Assembly: GCA_025765615.1 (NCBI GenBank)
Contig: JAIVFJ010000025.1
Location: forward strand, 1 to 64,000
Source: Zopfochytrium polystomum
Taxonomy: Eukaryota > Chytridiomycota > Chytridiomycetes > Chytridiales > Chytridiaceae
Reading direction: 5' to 3'
Length of the DNA: 64,000 bases
This document shows, piece by piece, positions 30,861-44,230 of this stretch (its first letter is position 1; every line of letters starts with the position of its first letter). The translations under genes and the position numbers were made by a program. The notes under the pieces are model-generated. The model did no database searches, was not told the DNA's origin, and worked only from the letters and a program-made list of their open reading frames with translations.

Positions 30861-31819
30861 CGTCCTAGCGAAATTTTTCGTCTAGAATGTTTGTCCTTTT
30901 TTTCTAATCTTTCTCCTCCGAAGCGTCAGTTACGGAGAGAAATTATTCGTGGAACGACAAAGCATAGTTTCTTGTTCGTGAGTGTAGTGTGACGTGTGTG
31001 TGTTTTTGAGTGTAGTGTGAACATGACAGCGAAGGGACTAGCACATAGTTTGCCGGACGAGTGACATCGGTCTCAGTTTTTGTTGCTACTTCGCTACTTC
31101 AAAATAAAAAATCTTTTTGCGTTCATTTGATGTTCTTTTCTCAGGCGATCGCTATTAGTAGTGGGTGTCCAGTATGTGAGAGAAATCGGCAGGCGGTTCC
31201 CCACACCACTTGCATAAGGTGAACAGCAAAACAAGGGCGATGCCGCCGCTCACGCCACTTTGGCGAAAACAAGGACGATGCTGTTGGCCGTGATGGGAGC
31301 GTGGGTAGGCCAAGAACAAAGCGGATCGGGCGCCTGCTTCAGTTCGAAACCCGATTCGATGAACGCGGTGTGGTCACCCTGTTTGTTCCTAAAAAGAAAA
31401 AAAAGAACAAGATAGCGCCCCGTGCGACTACCTCCTCGAGGTCCCAGCTTCTTTGAGGATTTCCAACGCACACACACACTCAGACACACACGCACGTCCT
31501 TGTCAACAACTGAAATTTTATTAGTTCGTTCAGAGTTCGCTCGCGCGTCGCTGGAGCCCGGCAGGCAGTCGTCTCATCGTCATTGCCAAATCGGCGTCAT
31601 CGTCAACGTCATCACTACATCCTAGTCGCCGTCGTCGTAGTTGTAGTCGTTGTCGTAGTCAGCAGTCGTCGTCGTCGTCACGTTCGATCCCCCCCACCGT
31701 CGTCGTCGTCCTTCGACCGCCGCCCTTCGATTCCATTCTTCCCGTCCATCACACGCGATCGACCTCAGTCCCACTTCCCTCCCTCACTACAACATTCGTC
31801 CATTCCTCCTTTCGAGTAA
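30861..31819. promoter_or_regulatory. Shared upstream region of divergent G-alpha and ARP1 genes
   Basis: 959 bp between two start codons facing away from each other. Contains (GTC)n-like trinucleotide stretches (31,620-31,680) near ARP1. No clear TATA box or coding frame. Confidence 0.5.
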
Positions 31820-33920
<2,101 letters not shown>

Positions 33921-34029
33921 AGAACACGGCAATCATCAAATCGCGCAAGCCGCGACTCGGGTTAGACGTACCTTTTTTTGTTTTCCCCTTTGTTTCTGTC
34001 TCCCCCGCGCGACATCTTTATATGTTTCC

Positions 34030-34116
<87 letters not shown>

Positions 34117-34638
34117 TTTGTGCGTGCGTCGCTCCTCTCGACCCCCTCACGAGCCCGGTTTCTGGCGTTACAGGAGAAAACAAACCAAAAAAAAAAGAGA
34201 AAAAAACCTTCAAATCGTGATGTAATTCTTGTTTTCCTTTCTTTTTTTTTTTTTTTTTTTTTTTTGTTTTTTCGGTTCCTGAATCCCATACGCGAGGGCG
34301 TTTGACGGTTCGGCAAAGGGGTTGAAGGAAAGGACAGGAAAGAAGGAGGAGAGGACGGATGTGGAGGGTGGAAAAGAAGGAAGCGACGAATGAAAAGAAA
34401 AAGAAGAAAAAAAAAATGGAAAAAAAACCGTTTTGCTTCCGCACCTATGCTATTGCCCACCTTGCCAGCTTTGTCGTCCCCACCCCTGCGGGTGCAAGTC
34501 CAGAAAATAGAAAAGGAAAACGAAGAAAAAAGCGAGAAAGGAAAATGGACATCCGCCGCGCCATTCGTGAAGATAGAGAGAAATAAGCCAAAGATGGGAC
34601 AGACAGAACAGTGTGAAACGTTGAACTTGGAACGGAGA
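33921..34638. repeat. 3' flank of ARP1 with a long (GT)n tract
   Basis: An almost pure (GT)n run occupies about 34,031-34,112. A poly-T of 24 lies near 34,242-34,265 and A-rich DNA at 34,385-34,420. No gene. Confidence 0.7.
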
Positions 34639-34710
34639 CACCCGAGCAGGGGTTCGAACCCTGGACATCTTCCTTAGAAGGGAAGCGCAATACCACTTTG
34701 CTACACGGGC
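34639..34710 (-). tRNA. tRNA-Arg (anticodon TCT), copy 1
   Basis: D arm GCAA/TTGC, anticodon stem CTTCC/GGAAG with loop CTTCTAA, T arm CAGGG-TTCGAAC-CCCTG. The acceptor has one T-T mismatch. No intron. Identical to the copy at 37,392. Confidence 0.88.
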
Positions 34711-35111
34711 TTGCATGCTGATTTTCCCACAGCATTATATGAATGTTATCTGCATGCCGAGTGTGCAAAGTCTGACTCTGACTGTCTCCCCGTCGGTCAG
34801 AACGAAATCGACCCTTGATGGTGTTCTTGTTGAGTGCGCGGTTGTCGAAAGCCAGTCTGTACTTGTTCATTTGCTTGGCGTAAGAAGATTGGAGCGCCGT
34901 ATGGAGAGGCAGAAGGAAGTGAGCGTGCTCCAGAAGGAGATTAAGCTCCCTTGCGCAATTGTTTGAGTTCGTTCATTGACCATTGGGTGCAGTGGAAGGG
35001 TGGAGACTGAGTTAGTCCGCAATTGTATCCAATAATTGGGCGCATCTCAGGCTTGATGACTAAAGAGTTCCAGGAGCGCTTCGCCTCCTTTTGACATCTC
35101 GGACCTCACGC

Positions 35112-35188
35112 GCACAAGAACTGACAGTCGAATTAGGTTCAGATCTGTCTGCTGCCTCTTGCTACTTACTAGTCAGTTCCACCTGACA
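35112..35188 (-). mobile_element. Copia-family LTR fragment (first ~75 bp)
   Basis: Reverse complement reads TGTCAGGTGGAACTGACTAG and then a diverged 'gcaagaggcagcagacag'. Lies head-to-head with the next fragment, 77 bp away. Confidence 0.6.
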
Positions 35189-35265
35189 ACCTCACGTCAC
35201 CAAGTCTTCTTGGCTGCTCCAATTTTTCCGAGCCGCGCAGTGGGGAGGATTTAAAACTACACGTG

Positions 35266-35450
35266 TGTTAGGTGGAACTGACTGGTTAGCAGCAAGAGGC
35301 ACAAGACAGACTCAAGCCTATTGTCTGTCAGTTATTGTTCTCACAATGCCCATGGGAGAGTGAGCCCCCACCAATGCAGACCTGGGCGCTGGCTTGTGCT
35401 GTTGACAAATACTCTGAGTATTAAGTGGAACAGAAACTCAGTGTTAACAG
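35266..35450 (+). mobile_element. Copia-family LTR, 5' half only
   Basis: TGTTAGGTGGAACTGACTGG through 'gtattaagtggaacagaaac', ending abruptly at 'gtgttaacag' where GC-rich DNA begins. Confidence 0.75.
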
Positions 35451-36430
35451 TGCAACCCCATCAGGCATGCTGTGCACCCACCACCAATCACGCCCATCGC
35501 CACCACCGCTTACCGCACTGACCAGGGGCTTCTCCTGCCGTCTGCTGCCACAGACGCTGTTGCCCACCACTGTAGCACTGCCATGTGCCTGTGCCGTCCA
35601 TTGCGGCGCCAGTGTACCATTGTGTGACAGGGGCCCGCCGCCGATGCCACAGCCTGCGCAGGACCATCACTTACCTGTTGCGGGAGACGAGGACGGCGAA
35701 GATGGCATCGACAACGGTGGCTCTGCAAGCGAAGCATCGCTGTTGCCGCCGCCACCACCACTGAAGCGGTCCCACCACCACCAGTCGCTGGTTCACAGGA
35801 GTACCTCTGGCCAGCCCATGCGCAGCCACCAATCGACGACGTGCACATGCCCGCCACGGCTGGTGGCAGGCACCACCTTGTGCCCAATGGCATCTGGCGG
35901 GTGAGGCAGCACGTGCGGCTGCGATGGGGTTGCAGTTGCTTGTGCGTCGTGTGCGTATGCCCTCTGGGGGGGAGGAGGACGACGAGGTGGAGGGGGTGGC
36001 GGTGGTTAGGCTCACGGCTGGCTGGTGGCGGAGCCGGAGCCGTAGGTGGTCCAGGTAGCTGCGCAGGGAGCCTGGGAGCATGGTGGCAAGGGTGGAATGG
36101 AGGTGGTGGAGGATGGCCAAGCTGCATTTTTGGCGGAGAGGGAGCGACGGCTCACAGGTGAGGTGGCGGTTGAAGCGATGGAGCGAGAACTGAAGAGAAA
36201 AGTTGCGAGTGGTGTCAGACAAGCAGCAAGACCAGATGCGGGTACATTTGGTGCCTGAGTCAACTGCAACTGCAAAGGAGTCTTGTCCACATTCTGTAAG
36301 AGGAAACTTTGTGGCGAGTTGACACTAATTGTGTGCTGAGGGTGAGGCGTAATGTTGTGAGGATGAAGAAGACCAAATTGTTGACGACGTTCAGGGTTAG
36401 TGGCCAGTGAAAAGTCTGAATGGCTCATTC
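35451..36430. pseudogene. GC-rich coding-like block, product unresolved
   Basis: Plus-strand 36,080-36,258 reads MEVVEDGQAAFLAERERRL, then TGEVAVEAMERELKRKVASG, and stops at TGA: a short charged helical end. The minus strand also has open frames (for example LRSYLDHLRLRLRHQPAVS). No start, splice pattern or family is clear. The LTR break at 35,450 suggests a gene cut by rearrangement. Confidence 0.25.
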
Positions 36431-36439
36431 AGCCATGCA

Positions 36440-36660
36440 CTCCCAACATCCGTGAATCGCACTGATTTGGCCGGGACTTACATGGAGTTATGTGAGCAAA
36501 GAAGTAAGCCAGGCTCCCTGTGAAGCTCCTGCAATCATTCCTATCAAATTGCTGGAGTGAAGCACACTGATGTGGTCTACCCAGACTGGGGATCGAAACG
36601 ACCTCCAAGCACTCATACAGTGTTAAAGAGTCGGAGAAGTGTAGACAACACTGGGACCGG
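36440..36660 (-). repeat. SINE-like dispersed repeat, copy A
   Basis: Shares 'gagttatgtgagcaaagaag' and 'aggctccctg' with the inverted copy at 46.7-46.9 kb. The minus strand carries a B-box-like 'gtttcgatcc'. No coding capacity. Confidence 0.55.
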
Positions 36661-37391
36661 CCCTAATACCATCTTAACTCATCTTTACTCTTGAAGACAG
36701 GTCAGAGGATCTTAAAAGGTGTAGGTAATGTGTGCAAACTCCAGCAGCGATATGGGTTGGTTGGGTGCTGAAATGAATGTGGATTTCAGGGGAAAATCAG
36801 ACTCAGGGTTAACCATCACTTCTCAGTTGATCCCAATCCCATTCCATTCATCCCCACCTTAATCACCCCGCCCACCATCGCATGATCCTTTACCATCAGC
36901 CCCTTGCCCCTCGTCCTACACATACAGACAGTCAACAGCGGACACGAAAGCGCCTCTGCGGTACCAAATAGCGAATAATGAATACCTCATATTCCTCTAG
37001 CAATCAACTACTGAAGTTGTTCGTTGTTGGTCATTGACAGCGAGGAAGCACTCCTTTCAAGAGCTGTCCACGTCGTGGTAAGCAATAAGCTTGTAGCGTG
37101 TAAGGCCACATAGTTATCCAATGTGATCAAATATCCGATGATTGGATGTTTGATCACCATTTGCTAGCCGAATCGTTGAACTGAAGCCTGTTGTTAGAAT
37201 GCTTCTGCTGCAAGCGAAAATCAAGCAGTCTCCAGATCTGACCCACCAAAATCGCAATGCACGAGACCGCGCACCAATTAGTTCTTTCGTCGAGTTTGGC
37301 TAGTGGTCGAGCGCGGGATGGTCCTCGTCCGAGGCGTCTGCAGCAATTCAGGTGGTGCAGTCAAGTTCATTTAGCAAGCTGAGGGAAGAAG
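36661..37391. other. Intergenic, no gene seen
   Basis: Mixed-composition DNA between the SINE-like repeat and tRNA-Arg copy 2. Nothing recognised. Confidence 0.3.
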
Positions 37392-37463
37392 CACCCGAGC
37401 AGGGGTTCGAACCCTGGACATCTTCCTTAGAAGGGAAGCGCAATACCACTTTGCTACACGGGC
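37392..37463 (-). tRNA. tRNA-Arg (anticodon TCT), copy 2
   Basis: Identical in sequence and strand to 34,639-34,710; all stems as in that copy. Confidence 0.88.
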
Positions 37464-37566
37464 TTGCGATTTCGTACTGCCGGTTGACCGTTTAGTCCTT
37501 TGGTCAAGCCGCTTTGCATGCCAAGTCTGTCTCCCTGCCTGTCTGTCCTATCCCTCTCACTGTCAG

Positions 37567-37568
37567 CC

Positions 37569-37605
<37 letters not shown>

Positions 37606-37624
37606 GCAAGTCTGTCTGTCGGTC
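37567..37624. repeat. (CTGT)n microsatellite
   Basis: About fourteen near-perfect CTGT units in the upstream region of the RRM gene. Confidence 0.85.
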
Positions 37625-37961
37625 TGCCACGGGTAGCAGCCCAATCAATCTCGTTTCGCCATCTCCCTTTTCTTCCTTCTGCAAAAGCAAAAGCGACGCA
37701 CAAAGGTGAGCGGGTTCGGCTCAACCCTCGACCCTCAACCAACACCACACACCACGTACGCACGCTACGCACGCACGCAGCACTACTGACCCCATCACCA
37801 CCACCACCACACACCCGCCCGCCTCCTTCTTCTCCATCATCCATCCTTTCTGTCTCTGCAGCCTCATCCCCCCACTCACTCATCGCACGCACGCACTCGG
37901 TTGTCGCCGTCCTCCTCCTCTTCGGCCTAGATTTTCGCCGGCCGGCCCCTTGCTTGCTTGC

Positions 37962-40900
37962 ATGGACTTCCACGGCGGCTTGCTCAACCACCAGCACCAG
38001 CAGCAGCAGCTGGCGCCCAGCAGCAGCAGCTCGATGCAAGCAAACGAGCACCCACACCAGCAGCAGCTGATGCACGCCGGCGCCGCTACTGCCGCAGCTG
38101 CCCACTTCCAATCGCATCTCCCGTTCTCCCCCGATCAGTCTTCGCCGCTCAACTCCCCATCTACCGCATCGCTCCTCTCGCCCTATTCAAAACTTTCTTT
38201 CTCCTCCTCGTCCATTCCGCACTCGCCGCTTGCGCCAATGACGCCGCTGGGCGGATCTGCTCCAGGGCCGGACAAGTTCCACCCCAGGGCGGCCGCTGTG
38301 GTCGTCGCGACCTGGCCCGCCGACAGGGACTTTGGCGAGTTTTGGACGTTGCTGAGGAAGCGCCTGCCTGGGTTCGAGCGGTTGATCGTTGGCTCAGACG
38401 GTGAGTGCATCAACTGCGTTCGATAAATGACTGGGGGTCGAGATCCCCAGGGGTTGTTCCTCGCAAACCTGCGTCGCGCAATGCCAATAACATCCACCCC
38501 CGTTTTTCCAGACACACTCGCAGTCCTTCTTACTTCGACAGAAACCGCCTCGCACGCCCTCTCTCACATCCGAGCTTCTGGAGTTGGCTACGCCGACACA
38601 GCGGCTGCTGACATCTTGATCCTTCCACCGCCGCCGCGGATCACTCCGCCATCGGCACTGCCGTCCAGGGAACTCGTCGTCACCGGCGGCGGTTACTTTA
38701 CTGACCGCATCCTCGAGGTCAGCGACGGCTTCGCCGGCTGGCGTGACGACCCCAACACAGGGATTAGAATCGCCCTCTTCACGGACGCAGGCGCCGCAGC
38801 ACGGTGCGTAGACGAGATTGCGAGGTACTCCAACCTCGGTGTCGACTTTTGGCGCGAACTGGCCGCCGATGAGACCGAGTACGTGAACGCGAATGCCGCC
38901 GCCGCCGCCGCTGCAGAGCGGTGGGGCCGCAGCTCGCTGGACGGCAACCCTGCAGCGGTCGCCGGAGAAAAGTGGGGACGCGGCTCGATCGACAGTGAGC
39001 GGTGGGAGACGGCGTCGATCGGGAGCCAAAAATCGGGCATGAGCAACCTGTTCCCGGCATCGCCGAACCGCGCCTTGGCGGGCGGCGGCGGTGGCGGCAA
39101 CGGCATTCGCACCATTTACGTGACTTCCCTGGGTAACACCGACAAGTGCGACATCAAAAACTTTTGCTCGTCGCTGCCGGGTTTTTACCGCGTCCAGTTC
39201 GGGCAGACCAACTTTCGTGTCGTGCTCACCGACCCGGAGAAAGCCATTGCAGCAATGAGCGTGATTCAAAGCACCTTCAAAGGCATGAAGGCGACCTTTG
39301 CGCGCAAGGAACCCGAGGTCAAGATTATCGAGGAGCTCGGCGAGCCGTCCCGCGTCCTGTGGACGTCGACGCTCTACTGGGGCGAGGCCGAGTGCCGCAA
39401 GTTCTTGGCGCAGCTCGAAGGGTTTGAGAAGCTCGTGTTTGACGCCGCCCACTCCTGGGTCCACTTTAGAGACGTCGAGTGCGCGCGCCGCGCCCTGGTC
39501 GAGCTGAACTCCACCACCAACCTCTACTCGGTCTTCTCGAAAAAGTTTGACAAGGACGGAATGGCGACTGGCGTGCTGCCAATCGGAAGCAGTAATAGCA
39601 ACCACAACGCAATGATGGCGGCCGGTAGTGGGCTTCTCGTTGCCGGTGCTGGTGTTGGTGGTGGGCTCGGCGGTGGGCTTGTGGGCGGACTGGGCGGCAC
39701 ACGGCTCGGCAGCAGGTCGTCAAGCGTCGCGAGCGTTGTGTCCAACACCGGCAGCGTAAAGTATCCCCAGCAACAACAGCAACAGCATCAGCAGCTGGCT
39801 GCCGCTACGGAAGCTCTCGCCTTTCAACAACATCAGCAAGCGTGGATTGCAGCGCAAGTCCAACAGCAGCAGTCCTCCATGCCTGGCGGCTCGTTGATTG
39901 GAGTCCCATTGAAATCGCCGGCAGCAGCTGCCGCTGCAAATCTCTCAATGTCTGCCGCGAACTCGCCGGTCCTCAACCCTGCCGCATTCGCTGACGTCTC
40001 CCCGTCTGTGCTCCGTATGGGTTCCACCCCCACCGCCGCCATAGGCCAACAACAGGCCGCCGGCATCGACAAGCTCTCGTCCTCTCCGCGTCCAACGCCC
40101 CTGGCGCGGATGCAAACCAGCTTGCGTCGCATGGCGTCGCACTCTGGCTTTCTTTCGTCGTCGTCGTCGTCCTCCTCGTCGGCTCCAGGCAGCCCGCTCG
40201 CCGGGAAATTCGACTTTGGAAAGCCCGCCCCGGGGCCGTCTTCGGGCAGCCTCCCACGTCCCGGTCTGTTGGCCTCGTCCATTATGTCGGGCGTCGAAAC
40301 GCCGCCCACGACACCCAGGGAGATGGTGCTCGCTGATGAGGAGGAGGGACCGTCGTCATCGTCGTCGTCGACAGCGTCCTCGTTGCTGTCGTTCCACCCT
40401 CACCTGCAGCAGCCTATCCGGTTTGGGTCAGTCCCGCTCCCGATGGCGGGTGCCTCGTCATCGCTCCTGGGTGGAAGGTCCCTTGCCTACGGTGCGCTCA
40501 GCGACGAGCCCGAGTTGATCGACGAAGTGCCCGCTGCGGTGTCCAACATCGCGCGAGAGCTGGAGCGATTGGACGTCGACGAAGAGGACGACGGTGCACG
40601 CAGGAATGGAGACGCTGCTGAGTCCGGCTTTGGGATGGCCAGGAGGATGTGGCCGCGCACGCAAAGCACGCCAGAAGTCAGCTTGTCCCTCTCTTCTCTT
40701 CCGGTCGGAACACCGCCCCACTCCAGGCCGCTCATTCCACCGCCCGGAGCGTCTCCGGCGACCGCCCCAATGGACCCGTGGTCCTCGCCCCGCCTTCCCC
40801 CGGCCCCCGGCACCCCTGTGTTCTCCGGCGACCCTGTCGGCGTCGGAAGCGGGTCGCCGTTGCTGCCCTCGGCGACTTGGGGAAACCTCCCCGTCGCCGC

Positions 40901-41762
40901 CTCTCTGGCCGTTTCAGGCCTCGGCCTCGGCACGTCGTCGTCGTCGACCTCGTCCTCGGCGCAGTCTGCCTGGGCCACTGGTGGCGGCAGCAGCGTCAAC
41001 GGCGCCACCAGCCTAGGAGGCAGCACGAGCCTGGGCCGGTCCAACACGCTCGGTACCGCGTCCGACTACTGGTCTGGCAGCGGCGGCGCCAAGCGGTCTC
41101 CGCTGGGCGCCTTTTCGCCGTTCGTCTCCCCTTCGTCCGCCGCAGGAACCAAGCTGAAGCGCGAGCGCTCGGTCGACAGCTTCCGCTCGGAGCCGGGAGT
41201 CCTCCTGCGCTCCGACCGGTGGGTCGGCAGCGGGCTGGGCAGCGTCGACGACGAGCTGGAACCGGGGTACAGCGCCGCCGCGCATGGCAAAGCGCAGCCG
41301 TCGCCGCTGGGCGCGGTGCTGATGGCGGCGCGGATGGGCAGCAGCGGGAGCGTGTCGAGCGTGGCGTCGTCGACGGGAGCGTCGGTGGCGCGCTCGTCGC
41401 GGTTCGACCCGGAGGCGAAGGAGTTTGTGCCCGAATGGAGCCGTGGGGACGACGACGACGGTGGCGACGGCGACGGCGGCGGAGGCGATCAAGAAGATGA
41501 AGGGGACGCCGACGGCGGCGATGGCGACCGCGGGCGGGTTCAGTCGACCAGCACGCTGGACGGCGCGACGCTGTTCGACCGCGCGGTGTCAGGCGATGAC
41601 GCGGTGCTGGGCGAGCTGGTGGACGCCGCGAGACGGCTTGCGGGACGGCTGAAGGTCGACCTGGCGCCGGATGCCGGGGAGGCGGTCGCGACGCGGACGG
41701 GGCAGCTCGCCTTTTTGAAACGGTGGTTCGAGAGGGTCGAGGCGGGCGTGGGCAGCACCTGA
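37962..41762 (+). CDS. Large RNA-binding protein with four RRM-like modules
   Basis: Exons 37962-38400 and 38512-41762 (donor gtgagt, acceptor ttttccag); 1,229 residues. Gln/His/Ser-rich start. Module 1: AAVVVATWPADRDFGEFWTL spanning the intron into LAVLLTSTETASHALSHI. Module 2: ELVVTGGGYFTDRI with IRIALFTDAGAAARCVDEI. Module 3, the clearest RRM: RTIYVTSLGNTDKCDIKNF with FRVVLTDPEKAIAAMSVI. Module 4: RVLWTSTLYWGEAECRKFL with HSWVHFRDVECARRALVEL. The remaining ~800 residues are disordered, rich in Ser, Gly, Pro and Gln, ending in an acidic stretch and a helical tail (FDRAVSGDDAVLGELVDAAR). Probably a post-transcriptional regulator in the cytoplasm. No closer orthologue could be named; RNP aromatic positions are only partly kept in modules 1, 2 and 4. 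Confidence 0.85.
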
Positions 41763-43090
41763 GTCGGTAACCCTTGTGCAAGTCACCTAGGTTCTTCCAT
41801 ATCCATATCCTATTTTTTTTTTTTTTCCAATTCGTTTCTTTTTCCTTCCTTATCCTCTCCTTATCGATTTTCATGCGTGTTACCGACCCCCGCCTGGACT
41901 ACCCACAACCATAGTTGCCACCTTTTTTTTTTTTTTTTCCTTTTCTTTTCTCCTCACTTTCTCTTGCTCTTCCGCTTGCTCTTCTCCAAACCTCTATCCA
42001 CTTTTTCATTTCCCGAGACCCCTCCCTCCCTCCCTCCCTCCCCAAGCCTCTTTGTCTGTACGCGGACCGCTGCCCCAATCTCGCAAGACCCCCTCTCTCC
42101 CTCCCTTCTACACAGTCTCGTTCTCGTCATCATCTTTTCCTCTTTGCTTTAGTCGCTTTTTTCCTCTTTTTTCTTCTTTCCTTTTTTTTTTGCAAATGTT
42201 TCTCTCTCGCCGTATGCTTTAACACCCACCCCATGCTCCAATACTCCAACCGCCCAACAACGCAGTCAATCCCACTCACTTTCCCCCTTTTCCCGCCACC
42301 TCCCCTATCCCTCCTGAATTCTATTCCGCAAAGCCTCTCACTCTGCCCAGAGCGAGCGGGAATTATTCGCTTACAGCACAGTCACACAGTCACGCAGCCA
42401 AGAAAATACAGATGATGTGCCCCCCAATGTGCTCCCTTTCTTTTCCCCCTTTCCCCAAAACTGTGGAATCCCTCGTTGGCCCGTGTATTTCGAAAATGTA
42501 TCAAGCAGCAGCAGCGGGTGGGAGATGCCGTTCGGTACAGGGGTGCAGGGTAGTGGCCTGAAAACGATGAGAGTCAATACTGATATTTGGCCCGAAAAAC
42601 CGCCGTGATTCGCGATCGCAACGAGATCACAAGCTGCCCCGCCCCCGTAGGCGACCTCTCCTGGCGATCAAACGAGCAAGTTATTATCTTTGGCCAATGC
42701 CTTTCATGTGGCGAAAGTTTGATGGCTCGACGTGGCCTTGGGAGGAAGAAAAGTCACACTCGAAAAAGAAAGCAAATATGATCAACAAAAAACGCGATGT
42801 CAAATATGATATCTTCACTTCGCCTCCCCACCCATCGGCCAAAACGACTGATCATGCTCTGGGACTTCACTGACATGATCTCCCGCCATGTCTCTTTCGA
42901 TTCATGCTGTTTTTGTGACTGATCACCTTTCTCCAAAGCAGCGAACACAGCCAACCACGAAATGGACAACCAGGACAATCACCACCCTTGTCCCAAACGC
43001 ATCCAAACGCAGCCAAAAAGACGCCAAAGCAGCTCCTCATTGATGAGGCTGTTAGCCAAGGCACAGACGCACGACTGTAATAAGATGGAG
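41763..43090. other. 3' flank of the RRM gene, pyrimidine-rich; no gene seen
   Basis: Poly-T runs (41,813-41,826, 41,923-41,938) and C/T-rich DNA to about 42,380, then mixed DNA. No coding pattern beyond short random frames. Confidence 0.4.
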
Positions 43091-43099
43091 GGTCGACAA

Positions 43100-43828
43100 A
43101 TTTAAGTCTGTTCTTGGGAGTTAAATTTTTTTTTTCTAGTCATAGTTGCTTTTCATCCTCTTATAATCTTCTTCACTTCAACGCGGCATCATCAACTGCA
43201 CACAATCGTTTGGAATCAAGTGCTCCTGTTGCAAGCACAGTGCTTGGAGCAACTGCTGCGGCAGCTGCGACCCCCCATGCCAATACTTCTGCTGCGTGCC
43301 AAACCCACTCCTACTGCTGCCCACATCACTGAAACAAACAGTGACAGTGCTGGCAGTCTTGCTTCAGCAGATACTGTCACTGCTTTAACTTCAGCTGCTG
43401 TTGACGGCGGAACTGGACAAGAGGTTGCAGTAGCATCCAGCGGTGGGGCTCCGTCCAATCTCTTGGGGATCGCTCTGGCCACTTTGCCGTGCTGCGTGTG
43501 GTCTGTGTCAGCTACAGCCAATGCTCCTGTGGGTGGAGTTGGTCAGACTCGGGGAAGCAGTTCCGTGGATGGGGTGGTGGCAGCAGAGCCCTTGAGTGCT
43601 GAAGCTTCTTTACCTCACACATTGAGTGAGACAACGGAGGCAGACTCCGTCTTTCCGACTTTTGTGGAGGGTGAGGGAGGGACCATTGGTGGATTTGGAT
43701 GCGCTAGATCAGAATCTTGAAAGAGTGCTGGATTATGGTGGAGCTGGCCCTGCAGCTTACAACCCCCATTCAAAGGACTGCAGTGGAGCCAGAAACAAGC
43801 CTGGAGCGATAGCAGAGTAAAATCATTT
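43100..43828 (+). pseudogene. Possible N-terminal remnant of the piggyBac element
   Basis: Open plus-strand frame 43,220-43,720 is Ala/Ser/Thr-rich (for example SLASADTVTALTSAAVDGG) and ends with FPTFVEGEGGTIGGFG. It lies directly upstream of the recognisable transposase end. Assignment rests on position only. Confidence 0.3.
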
Positions 43829-44230
43829 ATGGGAGGAATTGATTTGGTGGACCAGATGACTGCAAAGCAGGTGTTCAGGATCGTACCAACACCTGGTATC
43901 ACAGAATGTTCTTCTTTGCTCTGGATGCAAGCATCCACAATACACCAGTTATCTACAACGATGTCCACAAGACCGAATCAGTGTTGACAATGAAGGATTT
44001 CAGACTTGCTGTCACTCGCTCCTTACTTCAATTGGATGATTCAACTCAGTCAAAACAGAAAGGCGATTCAGGCTGCAAGGGTTAACTTATTGGAAAAGTG
44101 ACCCACTTTTTGGTTGACTACTGTGGGCCTTCGTTCTTTCCCTTTACTGGTTCGATGCCAGAGGAGAAAGATGCAAAGATGCGACGAGCATGCATTCAGT
44201 GCAAGAAGCAAGATGTCTGTAACTGCATCA
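43829..44230 (+). pseudogene. piggyBac-type transposase, C-terminal remnant
   Basis: MGGIDLVDQMTAKQ and, after a +1 shift, DRTNTWYHRMFFFALDASIH, NTPVIYND, TMKDFRLAVTRSLLQL are characteristic of the piggyBac/PGBD catalytic C-terminal half (the motif around GGVDLxDQ). A Cys-rich end (RACIQCKKQDVCNC) follows, like the family's zinc domain. A stop and frame changes show decay. The end is split by the non-LTR insertion and resumes at 45,776. Confidence 0.75.
44213..44230. repeat. Left 18-bp target duplication of the non-LTR insertion
   Basis: ATGTCTGTAACTGCATCA, repeated exactly at 45,776-45,793. Confidence 0.9.

Noticed and set aside
37567..37624. CRISPR-like direct repeats
   Set aside because: A simple CTGT microsatellite; no spacers.
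40487..41874. Long Arg/Pro-rich frames opposite and alongside the RRM gene
   Set aside because: GC-rich shadows of a gene with clear domains and a single confirmed frame.
43220..43720. Independent Ala/Ser-rich protein gene
   Set aside because: No splice or start evidence; more economically explained as upstream sequence of the piggyBac relic.
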